From Paenibacillus sp. FSL W8-0426 (lineage in GTDB: Bacteria; Bacillota; Bacilli; Paenibacillales; Paenibacillaceae), in assembly GCF_037969725.1 (NCBI RefSeq), contig NZ_CP150203.1:1008001-1072000 (forward strand): a DNA stretch of 64,000 bases, read 5' to 3'. Positions 1 through 8,245 of this stretch are shown in pieces. The first letter of the stretch is position 1; every line of letters starts with the position of its first letter. The notes under the pieces were generated by a model that searched no databases, was not told the DNA's origin, and worked only from the letters and a program-made list of their open reading frames with translations. The translations under genes and the position numbers were made by a program.

Positions 1-551
1 TCCGCTTGGACAAGCCATTTTCCGTTCTTACGGACGAGGGTCAGGCGGCCTTCCAAAGGAAGACGTTCGCTTTCCCCGTTTTGCCGGGTCAGGATCAAGT
101 CGACCGTGTAATCGAAATCCACGTAGTTTTCCGCTTCCTGATAGAGTTCGAAGGTCAGGTTCTCCGGTTTCATCGAAACTTGCTGCACGCTCGCAATTCG
201 GAACGTTAAGACACCGTAGCTTGTATTACCCGGTTTGTCGGTGTAATTATCCGCGTATAGAGGTTCCATTTCTGCAAGGCGTTTCATCATGGCCTCGTCC
301 TCCAAAGGCGTCTCCGGGATCTCGTCGATCGTATACTCTTTGGTTTTGTACGTCTCCGCTGCCTTCATGGCTTCGGCAATTTCTTGTTCATCCATCGACG
401 TATCCGGGGTAACATCTGGCTGCTGCGTCTCCGATTGTTTCAAAGCGGGCTCTGCTTCTTTATCCGTCGGGGGACCAGTTGAAGTGCATCCGCTTATGAG
501 TGCGACGGACAACAACGTTAATCCCAAGAGCGATGAGAAGTTTCTCGGCAT
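1..551 (-). CDS. Partial lipoprotein of unknown function
   Basis: The reading frame is open on the minus strand from an ATG at 551 to the window edge, so the C-terminus is missing. The N-terminus (MPRNFSS, a hydrophobic stretch, then the lipobox L-I-S-G-C at about residues 18-22) marks a lipid-anchored, exported protein. A Ser/Thr/Pro/Glu-rich linker follows and then a soluble domain of beta character. A ribosome site (AGAAGGGAGAG) lies just upstream. An overlapping ATG at 555 opens another frame, but that frame lacks a lipobox and I reject it. No named family is recognised. It probably belongs to the gene group left of the window. Confidence 0.8.
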   Translation of the reverse strand, partial: MPRNFSSLLGLTLLSVALISGCTSTGPPTDKEAEPALKQSETQQPDVTPDTSMDEQEIAEAMKAAETYKTKEYTIDEIPETPLEDEAMMKRLAEMEPLYADNYTDKPGNTSYGVLTFRIASVQQVSMKPENLTFELYQEAENYVDFDYTVDLILTRQNGESERLPLEGRLTLVRKNGKWLVQA

Positions 552-642
552 TCATATCTCTCCCTTCTAGTTGAGGGTAATATTACCATATGATAGTTGG
601 GATTCAAAATGAAAGGATGACACAAGATGGAGTCGCCTTAAA

Positions 643-765
643 CTACTTAAATTCGTAAATAGCCAGAATGATAATCGCAATTAGCGCTATGAGGAAAAAA
701 ATAGCAAGTGCAATTAAAACACCGTAACCCAGTACGGAGGCTAACTTAGTGACTATTTTTTTCAT
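643..765 (-). CDS. 40-residue single-pass membrane peptide
   Basis: This short frame starts at ATG 765 behind a GAAAGGT ribosome site and ends with TAG at 643-645. It encodes MKKIVTKLAS, then about 25 hydrophobic residues (G-Y-G-V-L-I-A-L to I-I-L-A-I) and the tail YEFK. The layout of a basic N-terminus, one membrane helix and a short tail is typical of small bacterial membrane peptides, including type I toxins and regulators of larger membrane proteins. No function can be assigned. Its proximity to an immunity-type array and a repeat is noted only as context. Confidence 0.5.
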   Translation of the reverse strand: MKKIVTKLASVLGYGVLIALAIFFLIALIAIIILAIYEFK

Positions 766-886
766 AAAAGACAACCTTTCTATTTAAGGTGAAAAGGTGC
801 TGACAGCTGGGGAAGCTAGTGTTTCTTATTTCATTCACATCCATACTCAACAGAACGATAACCTTAATTTGTAAGTTGGTACTTAA

Positions 887-1070
887 TATATAAACCGCAA
901 AAAACATACACACGTTAACGGAGAGGCAGAACCAATCTGAAGAAGCGAGGCATTCGCATTTTCACCGGATTTCCCCTTTGAAACAGGGATTTGAAAAAAT
1001 CTGGGGATAACAGCGATCGGAAGATGGTACTGCACTCGCAGTGGCCTAGTGTGATTGATTAATGCGGCTT
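887..1070 (+). repeat. Interspersed structured repeat, copy 1
   Basis: It begins with TATATAAACCGCAA and contains two blocks shared by the family: cacgttaacggagaggcag (around 911-929) and ggggataacagcgatcgga with the hairpin CTGC-ACTC-GCAG after it. The right terminal repeat has decayed to GCGG without TTTATATA. The middle is the short form, lacking the extra AAGCTTTC hairpin of copies 2 and 4. Unlike the other copies it does not directly follow a co-oriented gene. Confidence 0.85.
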
Positions 1071-1333
1071 CTATTGTAATAACAACTTGATAAAGAGTTT
1101 AGTTTCCCATACCACCAAAAGAGTGACTCTGAATTTTGATTGCTCCACAAGAGTAAGCCTGTTGAGGAGATTACGCGAATATGTAGGTACGGTAGTCAAC
1201 AAGCATTGTTTATTTACGGACTAGAAGTCATGGGAAAATGCAACGCAGGGTCGATTCCAGTAAACAAACTGACTTGTTAAAATTTAGATATCATTCAAGT
1301 TCAGTTTGGCGGTGAAGAGGGCAGTCAAGAAAT
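1071..1333. other. Intergenic, no gene recognised
   Basis: AT-rich DNA between repeat copy 1 and the decayed gene end at 1334-1402. It holds no reading frame with a ribosome site and no hairpin with a T-run. It may be the eroded body of the gene whose last codons survive at 1334-1402, but no further similarity is visible by eye. Confidence 0.4.
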
Positions 1334-1402
1334 GAAAGTTTGAACAAGAATGATCGTTTTTTAGTCTGTAATTTTATTGAATCCGAAACCTATAAGGATT
1401 AA
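1334..1402 (+). pseudogene. Relic of the C-terminus of a 3070-3906 paralogue
   Basis: The last 22 codons and stop of this relic translate to ESLNKNDRFLV...ESETYKD, against GRLNEQDRFLV...DSEVYKD at the end of the intact gene at 3070-3906. The stop codon aligns and the DNA is also similar (for example tgatcgttttttagtc). Upstream codons no longer match. This is the stump of a duplicated array member. Confidence 0.75.
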
Positions 1403-1461
1403 ATGGGAGACGGGGATTCATGAATTTGAATTAACCATAAAATTATTATTTAGGTGATCGG

Positions 1462-1995
1462 ATGTCCCTAGATCTTGATGTAAGAATAACGAGAACCATT
1501 CATATGAATGAATTGAAGAAAGAGCTATCCAAAGAAGCTGTCAGACTTTTAAAGGTAGAGACGACTCCTGAAGTCACCATTAAACAGGTTTTAAGCGGGC
1601 AAAGAGTTGATCTTGGTGATACTGCTCTTTTTGAGGAGAGTCAAGCGTATGCAGTCGCATTTAGAGGGATGGAAAGCGAGGTTGGATTGGCGTTTACTTA
1701 TCTAGATCCGACCCTTCCTTATGTGGACGAAGAGGAATCTGGATTTTGGATGGGAGTCATGGTACAAGGGGAGCGTGAACCTGTCGAGTTTGCATTAGTT
1801 GCTATAATTGCGCGATCTGCTGCCAAAATCAGCGGTCCTGCTTCTGAAATTATTGATGAACGCAAGTTTTGGAGCAGCCAGCGCGTGAATCATTATCACG
1901 ATTTTGTAAACGATATTGAAATCGGAGATCGGTTTGATCGTGTGGAACAAGCTAGCAAGGAGTTTTATTCCAAATTGCCTAAGGGAGACCTTTAG
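1462..1995 (+). CDS. Orphan protein, first gene of immunity-like array
   Basis: A 177-residue cytoplasmic protein with no signal peptide or membrane segment, starting at ATG 1462 behind AGGTGATCGG. It is acidic, with a central stretch G-M-E-S-E-V-G-L-A-F-T-Y-L-D-P and no catalytic motif I can name. It is the first of six small genes reading the same way with tiny gaps; the next gene begins two bases after its stop. Size, acidity and tandem layout resemble immunity proteins of polymorphic toxins, but this is inferred from context only. Confidence 0.75.
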   Translation: MSLDLDVRITRTIHMNELKKELSKEAVRLLKVETTPEVTIKQVLSGQRVDLGDTALFEESQAYAVAFRGMESEVGLAFTYLDPTLPYVDEEESGFWMGVMVQGEREPVEFALVAIIARSAAKISGPASEIIDERKFWSSQRVNHYHDFVNDIEIGDRFDRVEQASKEFYSKLPKGDL

Positions 1996-1996
1996 A

Positions 1997-2479
1997 ATGA
2001 GCTCGATCATTTTTTTGAAAAATATAGAGAACTATTCTCCCGAACATGCGTTAGAAGCATTTAAGCAGGCCGCTACGAAAGCAGGCATGTTTTGCATTTT
2101 AACAAGGACGAAGTCAAGCGATGGTCGATTTGTATTTGGCGAAGGAACGTTATCGGAAGTGGATGAGGCTGCATTTTTAAATACGGATAACAAAGAGCAT
2201 CTAAAGTACTTCACATTCAATATCAATCCAGTGGATGAAGACTCATATGACAGCTTCACTTGGCTAACACAAAACGAAAAGTATTTTTGGGCTATCGATA
2301 TCGAAAATATTAAAGATGACTACGCGTTTATTTATCATTTTGTTATAGCGTATTTTAGAGATCATCCTGAAGATTACCTATGGTTTGATGATGCGGATTG
2401 GTGTTATACGGCTAAGGACCTCATTATGTTAAGTAACATGCCTTACAATCCGCTATGGTCCAGTGAGAAAATCGTGTGA
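1997..2479 (+). CDS. Immunity-like protein, paralogue A
   Basis: The 160-residue protein starts at ATG 1997, one base after the previous TAG. An upstream in-frame ATG at 1916 lies inside the previous gene and is rejected, because the shorter start aligns with paralogue B (2552-3025). Shared landmarks are I-I/I-L-F-K near the N-terminus, A-G-M-F against E-G-M-F near residue 36, and D-D-A-D-W-C-Y-T-A-K-D-L against E-E-D-W-F-Y-T-L-A-D-L near the C-terminus. It is highly acidic and soluble. The family name is unknown to me. Paralogous tandem copies are common in orphan immunity arrays. Confidence 0.8.
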   Translation: MSSIIFLKNIENYSPEHALEAFKQAATKAGMFCILTRTKSSDGRFVFGEGTLSEVDEAAFLNTDNKEHLKYFTFNINPVDEDSYDSFTWLTQNEKYFWAIDIENIKDDYAFIYHFVIAYFRDHPEDYLWFDDADWCYTAKDLIMLSNMPYNPLWSSEKIV

Positions 2480-2551
2480 GAACGTCGGAATTTAAACTTT
2501 CGATTGGATCATGAATGGGAAAGCGTACTTGTTATTACTAAGGAGGGAAAA

Positions 2552-3025
2552 ATGGGTATTTCTGCACATATCCTTTTCAAAAAAGGAAATAGCATTGAAA
2601 TAAATGATTTAGTATTTCGATTAGATGAGTTATGCAAGAACGAAGGAATGTTCTACAGCCACACCCTGAATAAAGTAGACGATGCCGGAAAATTAAAATA
2701 CTGTGAATACTGTGTTAGCGATATTCCATTAAATGAAAGTTATGATAGGCAAATTTGTTTTGGAATCGCTGATGAACCGTATCCGCATAAACTTGTCGAT
2801 TTCGATTGGGATTCTCCCCCACAAGAGTATTTTAAAACGTTAGTTTCTGGCGATTTTGTGGACAACGAAGATTTATTATTCAAATTTCTATATGCATTCC
2901 TCAATGAATTCCCCACCGCTACGGTTTGGATCGAAGAAGACTGGTTCTACACATTGGCTGATCTGAACAAACTTAGGGATAATGATGTGGATCATTGGTG
3001 TTATGTTAATCCAAGGGATTGGTGA
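2552..3025 (+). CDS. Immunity-like protein, paralogue B
   Basis: The start is ATG 2552, five bases after a strong AAGGAGGG site, rather than the TTG at 2504; this also aligns the N-terminus with paralogue A. The 157-residue soluble acidic protein carries E-S-Y-D-R-Q-I-C-F near the middle and I-E-E-D-W-F-Y-T-L-A-D-L near the end. The segment Y-D-R-Q-I-C-F recurs in the broken gene at 6222-6524, so at least three relatives exist in this locus. Function is unknown; immunity to a contact-delivered toxin is inferred from layout. Confidence 0.8.
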   Translation: MGISAHILFKKGNSIEINDLVFRLDELCKNEGMFYSHTLNKVDDAGKLKYCEYCVSDIPLNESYDRQICFGIADEPYPHKLVDFDWDSPPQEYFKTLVSGDFVDNEDLLFKFLYAFLNEFPTATVWIEEDWFYTLADLNKLRDNDVDHWCYVNPRDW

Positions 3026-3069
3026 ACAAGAGTGTTTCTGTATATTCTTGAAGATCGCAGGAGGGATGC

Positions 3070-3906
3070 ATGGAATACTCTTTGAAGATAAATGGAGAGA
3101 AAGTTGACGTTGTACGTTTGAAAGTTTATTTGGAAAAGCAGCAGCTTGAATTTTGTGATTCTGTGAAATATATCGATTCAAAGGTTGTTGAAGAAATCAT
3201 CTTAGACATCGGCTTGAGCATAAGCATTTTTGCGAATATTTTACCGACGAATCATCCTGGCTATGCTTATGAAACGATGTTTCTGGAAGAGGACTTTGAG
3301 TATCAAGAGACAGTATCTTTTGATCTGAATCCGTCAGGAGATTACGAGACAGCTTATAGGACCATGTATAAAATTTGTTTTGCGATCCTTGAAATGTTCG
3401 AAGCACAAGGCATTTTGCATCATGTATCTGGTGATGAGATATTTCTCCATAAAGATGGTCAGTTTCTATTTAACGAGGTGTATATGAAGTGGTTGAACGA
3501 GAATTATCGCGGTCTTCTACGGGACCGCCAATCCAACATTCACATCCATTTGCCTTCAAACAAAGAACTGGAAAAGGCGCTTGACGAAGATACCATTACT
3601 AATGAAGTTTTGGCCCTTTGCATGCAGAATTACAGTTATAGAATCGTGGTTATGGCCATGTTCAAAGCGATCGAAAGAAATTATTGTGACCAGGGGATCA
3701 TTGAAAGATTATCTGAACTAAGCGTACGTTTGGAAGATCATAAATTTATCGGACCTTGGCAAATAGGGCATGTGGCTTTAGCGACATTAGCGTTGTTGGA
3801 TAACCAACATGCCAACGATAAATTCAACGAACTTCATGGAAGATTGAATGAGCAAGATCGTTTTTTAGTCCAACATTTCATTGATTCTGAAGTGTACAAA
3901 GATTAA
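3070..3906 (+). CDS. Orphan 278-residue protein of immunity-like array
   Basis: It starts at ATG 3070 behind AGGAGGG. The first half is mixed alpha/beta and contains H-H-V-S-G-D-E-I-F-L and D-G-Q-F-L-F-N-E. The second half is helical and contains F-I-G-P-W-Q-I-G-H-V-A-L-A-T-L-A-L-L, ending D-R-F-L-V-Q-H-F-I-D-S-E-V-Y-K-D. Two relics of the same C-terminal region lie at 1334-1402 and 6754-6912, so this gene family has been copied and lost repeatedly here. There are no membrane segments or catalytic motifs. Function is unknown. Confidence 0.75.
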   Translation: MEYSLKINGEKVDVVRLKVYLEKQQLEFCDSVKYIDSKVVEEIILDIGLSISIFANILPTNHPGYAYETMFLEEDFEYQETVSFDLNPSGDYETAYRTMYKICFAILEMFEAQGILHHVSGDEIFLHKDGQFLFNEVYMKWLNENYRGLLRDRQSNIHIHLPSNKELEKALDEDTITNEVLALCMQNYSYRIVVMAMFKAIERNYCDQGIIERLSELSVRLEDHKFIGPWQIGHVALATLALLDNQHANDKFNELHGRLNEQDRFLVQHFIDSEVYKD

Positions 3907-3941
3907 GCGGGCAGATCGTCAGACCCGGAGGGAGCCATGTC

Positions 3942-4643
3942 ATGTCTCGATCCAATATCGTCATTTATACGGAGGAAGAGCTAAGTATTGAAAAATGGCG
4001 CGGCGTGTTGTCCAAGTTCAATGCTGTAGATCAACAATCGAACTGGGGGATGGAACGCGCGGGCAGTTGGATTTGGGTGAACCACTACGTTCTTGAACAC
4101 AATGAAGAAATCAGGGACATCTGGCTGGACATTTCTCGGGATGCCTTGGCAGATTCAAAGAAGCGTGAAATGCAAACAGCTATATTTGTACAACCAAGCA
4201 GAGATCGAAATGCAGTGTTCTTTGCCTTATCTTTTTGTAAAGAGATATACGCTATTCTTGATAAAAGGAAAGAGGTATGCATGTTCCATGCCGAAAGCGG
4301 ATTATTCTGTAATGATCAAATTGAAAATCTGACATTCTTGAATACCTCGCAATTCTATGATAAAAGGCAAACCAACAGTGAGACTATCCATTGCATGCTT
4401 CAATGTTTAACTGAAGAATTCAAGGCTGGAATCGAGTGTATTGTCGAAGATGGAGGTTGGGACGGGGAAGAGGTGCAGTATGCCGATTTGTTTCAAAACC
4501 TTTTGACAATGAGAGCTGAATTGGAGAAGGAACAGAATGCAGGGATTGTGCCTACCATCAACGAAGAATTGAAAAATGTGGACAAGCTGATCTTGGAGCT
4601 AATGAGATTGGATCAAGCTAAGTTGTTGGGTGATTGCACATAA
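3942..4643 (+). CDS. Orphan 233-residue protein of immunity-like array
   Basis: ATG 3942 is preferred over ATG 3937 because GGAGGGAG sits seven bases upstream and the other ATG is out of frame. The protein is soluble and acidic, has a Trp-rich N-terminal third (S-N-W-G-M-E-R-A-G-S-W-I-W-V) and a helical C-terminus rich in Glu and Leu. I recognise no family. It follows the previous gene by 35 bases and precedes 4690-5187 by 46, consistent with one transcript. Confidence 0.7.
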   Translation: MSRSNIVIYTEEELSIEKWRGVLSKFNAVDQQSNWGMERAGSWIWVNHYVLEHNEEIRDIWLDISRDALADSKKREMQTAIFVQPSRDRNAVFFALSFCKEIYAILDKRKEVCMFHAESGLFCNDQIENLTFLNTSQFYDKRQTNSETIHCMLQCLTEEFKAGIECIVEDGGWDGEEVQYADLFQNLLTMRAELEKEQNAGIVPTINEELKNVDKLILELMRLDQAKLLGDCT

Positions 4644-4689
4644 CACTTCTGAAAGCTCTTGAGGGGATTACTAGTCCGAGGTGAAAAAG

Positions 4690-5187
4690 ATGTACCTGGA
4701 TCAAGCCATTCTCAGATTGAATAATATAAACTGGAGTTTAGTTGGTACAGTGTCTAATATAGAAGATGCGGACGTAGGCTATGAATTTATGAGACGGCTA
4801 GCTAGCTTTTTTAAAGAGACACAACTTGCCCCTAAACCGCCAGGTCTCGCCAATGTAGCTAACTTACTTGGTGATTCCGAAGGAGAAATGGAGATAGCAG
4901 CACTTTGCAATTCAGATGTTATTCAATTTTTGTCCGAAGATAACAGCATACAAAGAATGATGCAATATTACCTGCAATTGGCAAGGTACGCAGACAAAAA
5001 TCCTGATGTACATCGATATATAAGCATATATGACCCTTTAATTACTCTTTTGGAAAGGGGAGGCGTCTTTAGTATTACACTACGTGAACTAGTGATCAAA
5101 AACGGTGGGACATATCCTTTAAATGGATGGTACGAACGATTTTTTGATAAAGCTCCACTGGATGGTTTGAACAAAAAAGGGCAATGA
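4690..5187 (+). CDS. Orphan 165-residue helical protein, last of array
   Basis: The GTG at 4681 opens the same frame, but ATG 4690 has CGAGGTGA at the right distance and is chosen. The protein is mostly helical (R-L-N-N-I-N-W-S-L-V, then Q-R-M-M-Q-Y-Y-L-Q-L-A-R-Y) and soluble, with no recognised domain. It closes the plus-strand array and is followed by a convergent secreted-protein gene. No terminator with a clear T-run is seen between them. An immunity role is a guess from context. Confidence 0.65.
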   Translation: MYLDQAILRLNNINWSLVGTVSNIEDADVGYEFMRRLASFFKETQLAPKPPGLANVANLLGDSEGEMEIAALCNSDVIQFLSEDNSIQRMMQYYLQLARYADKNPDVHRYISIYDPLITLLERGGVFSITLRELVIKNGGTYPLNGWYERFFDKAPLDGLNKKGQ

Positions 5188-5267
5188 CCCGAATTGTCGC
5201 AAAACAGAAGCGATGTACCGCAAGCGTAATGAAAGCAAGGCAGGGTGGGGACAGACAATTTGTTTTT

Positions 5268-5993
5268 TTAAAAGTAAGGTCCTTCATCGTCAAGTTCTGG
5301 AGACTGCCACCAGTAAAAATCACGATACACTAAATCCGTTGTCAAATATAACAACATGGAGTGATCACTCTTATCATTAATGGTCAGTTCATATTGAGAA
5401 ACTCCAATATCATCAGAATCATTAAGCGCTGTGATCCATTGCTCCATTTTAGGAACCAGACTATTCACCTCTGAGATTTTCGCTGCGAGCACGATCGAGG
5501 CCATTTTTCCACCCAGAACGTTATCCTTAACTTCTGTCGATTCCACAATCACACCGTTTGCCTTCGATTCACCATATATAGCGTTCTGGACTGATTCAGA
5601 ATCGAGCGTTCCTGCAATTTTAGATGAGAAATCGGGTATTCGAGTAATGTCATTAGAAACACCGTTGTAAATCGATTGACCATTTTTTCCTGTGATCGTG
5701 AGATCAACATTTTTGATTTGTGAGGTTCCATTGGCCCCACTTCTTACTTCATTCCGAATGGTTCGGATGGCTTTAATATCGTCTATGGTTGCTTTTTCTG
5801 AGGTAGATGCTGATTTTATTTCCAACTTTAAATAGCTTTCTTGAGTGGTGATTTTAGAAATAGCCACCCCTTCCTTAACAAGTTGAGCTTGGATTAATGG
5901 GGCAGGACTTTCAGCAGAAATGGAGTTCATGTAAAACGCGCCACTTAGGGCGATAACGGCCGCTGCGACAAGAAACCATTTTTTATTTCTCAT
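5268..5993 (-). CDS. Secreted protein of unknown function
   Basis: The protein is 241 residues. MRNKKWF, a hydrophobic core (about residues 7-24) and a probable cleavage site near I-S-A-E give a Sec signal peptide without a lipobox cysteine. The mature part is Ser/Lys/Asp-rich beta-type sequence ending in an aromatic tail (Y-W-W-Q-S). The start ATG at 5993 follows AAGGTGGG. It is convergent with the immunity-like array, so it is not part of that transcript. No family is recognised. It probably acts at the cell surface or is released. Confidence 0.75.
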   Translation of the reverse strand: MRNKKWFLVAAAVIALSGAFYMNSISAESPAPLIQAQLVKEGVAISKITTQESYLKLEIKSASTSEKATIDDIKAIRTIRNEVRSGANGTSQIKNVDLTITGKNGQSIYNGVSNDITRIPDFSSKIAGTLDSESVQNAIYGESKANGVIVESTEVKDNVLGGKMASIVLAAKISEVNSLVPKMEQWITALNDSDDIGVSQYELTINDKSDHSMLLYLTTDLVYRDFYWWQSPELDDEGPYF

Positions 5994-6221
5994 GTTTATT
6001 ACCCACCTTATGAAAGATTAACGGCCAACAGCCCCGGTGATATGCATGACTGATCTTGCTGATCGCTCATAAATCTAAACGGTCCCATCTGTGCATTTGT
6101 TACATAATTAGCGAGTGAGATCCACAGTGTTTTCGAAGATTTTTTCGGAAAAGGGTTCAGAATGTCTAGTTATCGCAGTTGTTAGCAACCAATCAATGGT
6201 TGGTGGGACGATTTCGAAAAT

Positions 6222-6524
6222 ATGCCACCAGGATTAAAGGATATCGAATTGGATGAATGGATTACGGATGAGAGCCGTAAAGAAGTTTTTATAAGCATAT
6301 TAGACGACGTAGAAAACGAGGGAGAAGAAACGCTGAAACCTGTTGCAGTTATAGTGATGTTCCGTTTTAATGATAATTATGATAGGCAAATTTGTTTCAG
6401 AATTGCTAATGAACCATACTCGTATAAACCTAATTATTTTACGGACCTATTCCGGATAAAAATTAAACAATTCTTTGATAATTTGGTGAACAACAAAGAT
6501 TTTTTTATTCAATTTTTAGTGTAA
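6222..6524 (+). pseudogene. Truncated chimera related to paralogue B
   Basis: The frame is 100 codons and has no good ribosome site. In-frame codons continue upstream to about 6187 (P-I-N-G-W-W-D-D-F-E-N), suggesting that the true start is lost. The second half matches the gene at 2552-3025: N-Y-D-R-Q-I-C-F-R-I-A-N-E-P-Y against S-Y-D-R-Q-I-C-F-G-I-A-D-E-P-Y. It stops at F-L-V, about 35 residues before the end of the intact relative. The N-terminal third is unrelated to paralogue B, so two different immunity-type genes seem to have been joined by deletion. Confidence 0.65.
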
Positions 6525-6753
6525 AGCCTAATAGAAGTGAGGAAATGGCTGAGCAGGTTTTAGTCTAGGGTTTTGTTTGTATACAAACACTTGTTCTGGT
6601 TATATAATGAGGTTACAACTATTTCCATCTTGCTGATAAACGATATAAATTCCTCTTTTAATGGTTTGATGAAAGTGAGTTCGAATAGAATATTGCTAAC
6701 GAGTTATAAAACGAGGTTGAGCCGAAATATCAAGATTTTGGTTAGGTTCCTAG

Positions 6754-6912
6754 TCAAGTGGTTATAGTTTTGATGTTTTTAATCTCAATATAGAAGATAA
6801 ATACCTTAGATTAATGCAAATTGGATCTGTTCACGAGATGTCCTTAGTAAAGTTAAGTTTATTAGGGAAGAGGTTAATTGATCGATTCATGATTAACGAT
6901 TCACTTAGGTAA
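6754..6912 (+). pseudogene. Relic of a 3070-3906-like C-terminus
   Basis: There is no start codon with a ribosome site. The 52 codons before TAA include N-I-E-D-K-Y-L-R-L-M-Q-I-G-S-V-H followed by L-V-K-L-S-L-L-G-K and I-D-R-F. They line up with R-L-E-D-H-K-F-I-G-P-W-Q-I-G-H-V, L-A-T-L-A-L-L-D-N and N-D-K-F of the intact gene. The match is weak but in order, so this is probably a diverged relic. Confidence 0.4.
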
Positions 6913-7146
6913 TAGGAGGTTAACACTGATGAGAATCTACTTTTTTTAGTTGAAGTGGAATGAAAGAAGCCACATAATTTGATTTCTGCACCTTATATAT
7001 TGTTAAGGCGATCTACAGAAGCAAAAACCCGGCTCGAAGGAATAATCCAACTTAGCCGAGTCTATAATCATAGAGTATTGAGCATAAAGAAGATATTGAA
7101 TAAAGAATAATAAGGAGTACAATCCTAATACAATTGAGGTGGGGAA

Positions 7147-7347
7147 ATGAAAACGATATTATTTGTTTGCCCTAAATGTACTGAATGTAATACCTTTAAT
7201 GTTGAGAATAATGTATATAGTTTGGATGATTTGAATAATAATTGGTTTATTTGCAAAAGATGTTTTCTTATAAGTAAGATTGATGAATGGAGATCGGTTA
7301 ATAAGGCTATAGCTCGACTTAGAATTAACTTTGAAACTCGTAAGTAA
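7147..7347 (+). CDS. Small zinc-ribbon-like protein
   Basis: A 66-residue protein starting at ATG 7147 behind GAGGTGGGGAA. Two cysteine pairs, C8-P-K-C11 and C36-K-R-C39, suit a four-cysteine zinc ribbon; a further Cys at 14 is extra. Such small ribbons bind nucleic acid or act as partners of larger proteins. Its end overlaps the end of the convergent receiver gene by 23 bases, so the two mRNAs would be complementary there. Whether it belongs to the defence-like cassette is unknown. Confidence 0.55.
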   Translation: MKTILFVCPKCTECNTFNVENNVYSLDDLNNNWFICKRCFLISKIDEWRSVNKAIARLRINFETRK

Positions 7348-8245
7348 TAATTTGGAGCAAATCTTCAAAATTGGCCCTATGCTTTTTTATATCTCTTCGT
7401 ATAGTGGTGCAAAATTCATCATTAATTATTATATTTTCACCTGTTAGTTCACTTTTGATAATTTTAGTTCCCTCATTAATAGTTTCTGTGGCATGTGCTA
7501 AAATATTCCGTTTTTTTATAATATCATTGTTGTAAGTATCAAGAGTTTGTTTATAGCCGACATATCTCTCGTCCTTTGCTTTTTGTTTTAATAGGCGTTG
7601 TATTGCACACATTCTGTCATATGAAGTGAGTTCCTCTAAGAATGAAGTAATTGGTTCCTTCTCCATATTCCTCAAATCATTGAGTTTTTGTGAGCGGTTC
7701 TCTAGGGTTTTTGTAATTAGTGTTTGAATATTTTTTTGGGAAGAAGACTCGTCAAAACTTAATAATAGATGCTTTATTACCTCAATCATTAGTGAATCCA
7801 ATTCACTCGTTTCAGCCATCAACAATCCTCTCATGGCATTAACATCTTGAAATTTTCTGATAGTTAAATTTATCAAATCTTTAACCTTAGGAATTAAATT
7901 TTCTATACCAACCGAAACAGAAACACGTTCTATCCATTTTTCTTGCTGCATTATGTTGTTTATCTCATGTTGGTTTCCTGAATAAAACAAAACCTCTGTA
8001 TAAATTTGGTTTCCGCGAATTCGATCAATTAGAATTTTCCCAGTTTCATATTCTCCTAAGTTAAGATCAGTTAGTATAAGATCATATTCTTCTTGTATTA
8101 ATTCATCCAAAAATTGTCCATTTTTTTCATGAACTACAGATGGGGCAAAACCAAGTGACTTCAAATAAGATTCAACATTTTCTTGATAATCTTCAATTAA
8201 ATCATAATCATCCTCAAACCATAAAATTTTATAACCTATTTTCAT
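7325..8245 (-). CDS. Receiver-domain protein with predicted HEPN-type C-terminus
   Basis: The protein is 306 residues. Residues 1-120 form a CheY-like receiver: acidic pocket E11-D12-D13, phospho-acceptor D60 in L-I-L-T-D-L-N-L, and switch Ser near 89 in F-Y-S-G. Residues about 130-306 are all-helical and contain K-R246-N-I-L-A-H251, an R-x4-H motif with Asn after Arg as in HEPN ribonucleases (codons at 7493-7510). There is no DNA-binding output domain. The ATG overlaps the kinase stop in an ATGA, giving tight coupling. I infer a phosphorylation-controlled RNase effector or a HEPN-fold adaptor; the receiver call is firm and the HEPN call tentative. Confidence 0.85.
   Translation of the reverse strand: MKIGYKILWFEDDYDLIEDYQENVESYLKSLGFAPSVVHEKNGQFLDELIQEEYDLILTDLNLGEYETGKILIDRIRGNQIYTEVLFYSGNQHEINNIMQQEKWIERVSVSVGIENLIPKVKDLINLTIRKFQDVNAMRGLLMAETSELDSLMIEVIKHLLLSFDESSSQKNIQTLITKTLENRSQKLNDLRNMEKEPITSFLEELTSYDRMCAIQRLLKQKAKDERYVGYKQTLDTYNNDIIKKRNILAHATETINEGTKIIKSELTGENIIINDEFCTTIRRDIKKHRANFEDLLQIITYEFQS

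Noticed and set aside
6573..6767. 64-codon plus-strand frame
   Set aside because: It overlaps decayed array DNA in another frame, has no ribosome site and low-complexity AT-rich codons.
7325..8245. Receiver protein as an ordinary transcriptional response regulator
   Set aside because: No helix-turn-helix follows the receiver domain; the C-terminus is a different helical domain.
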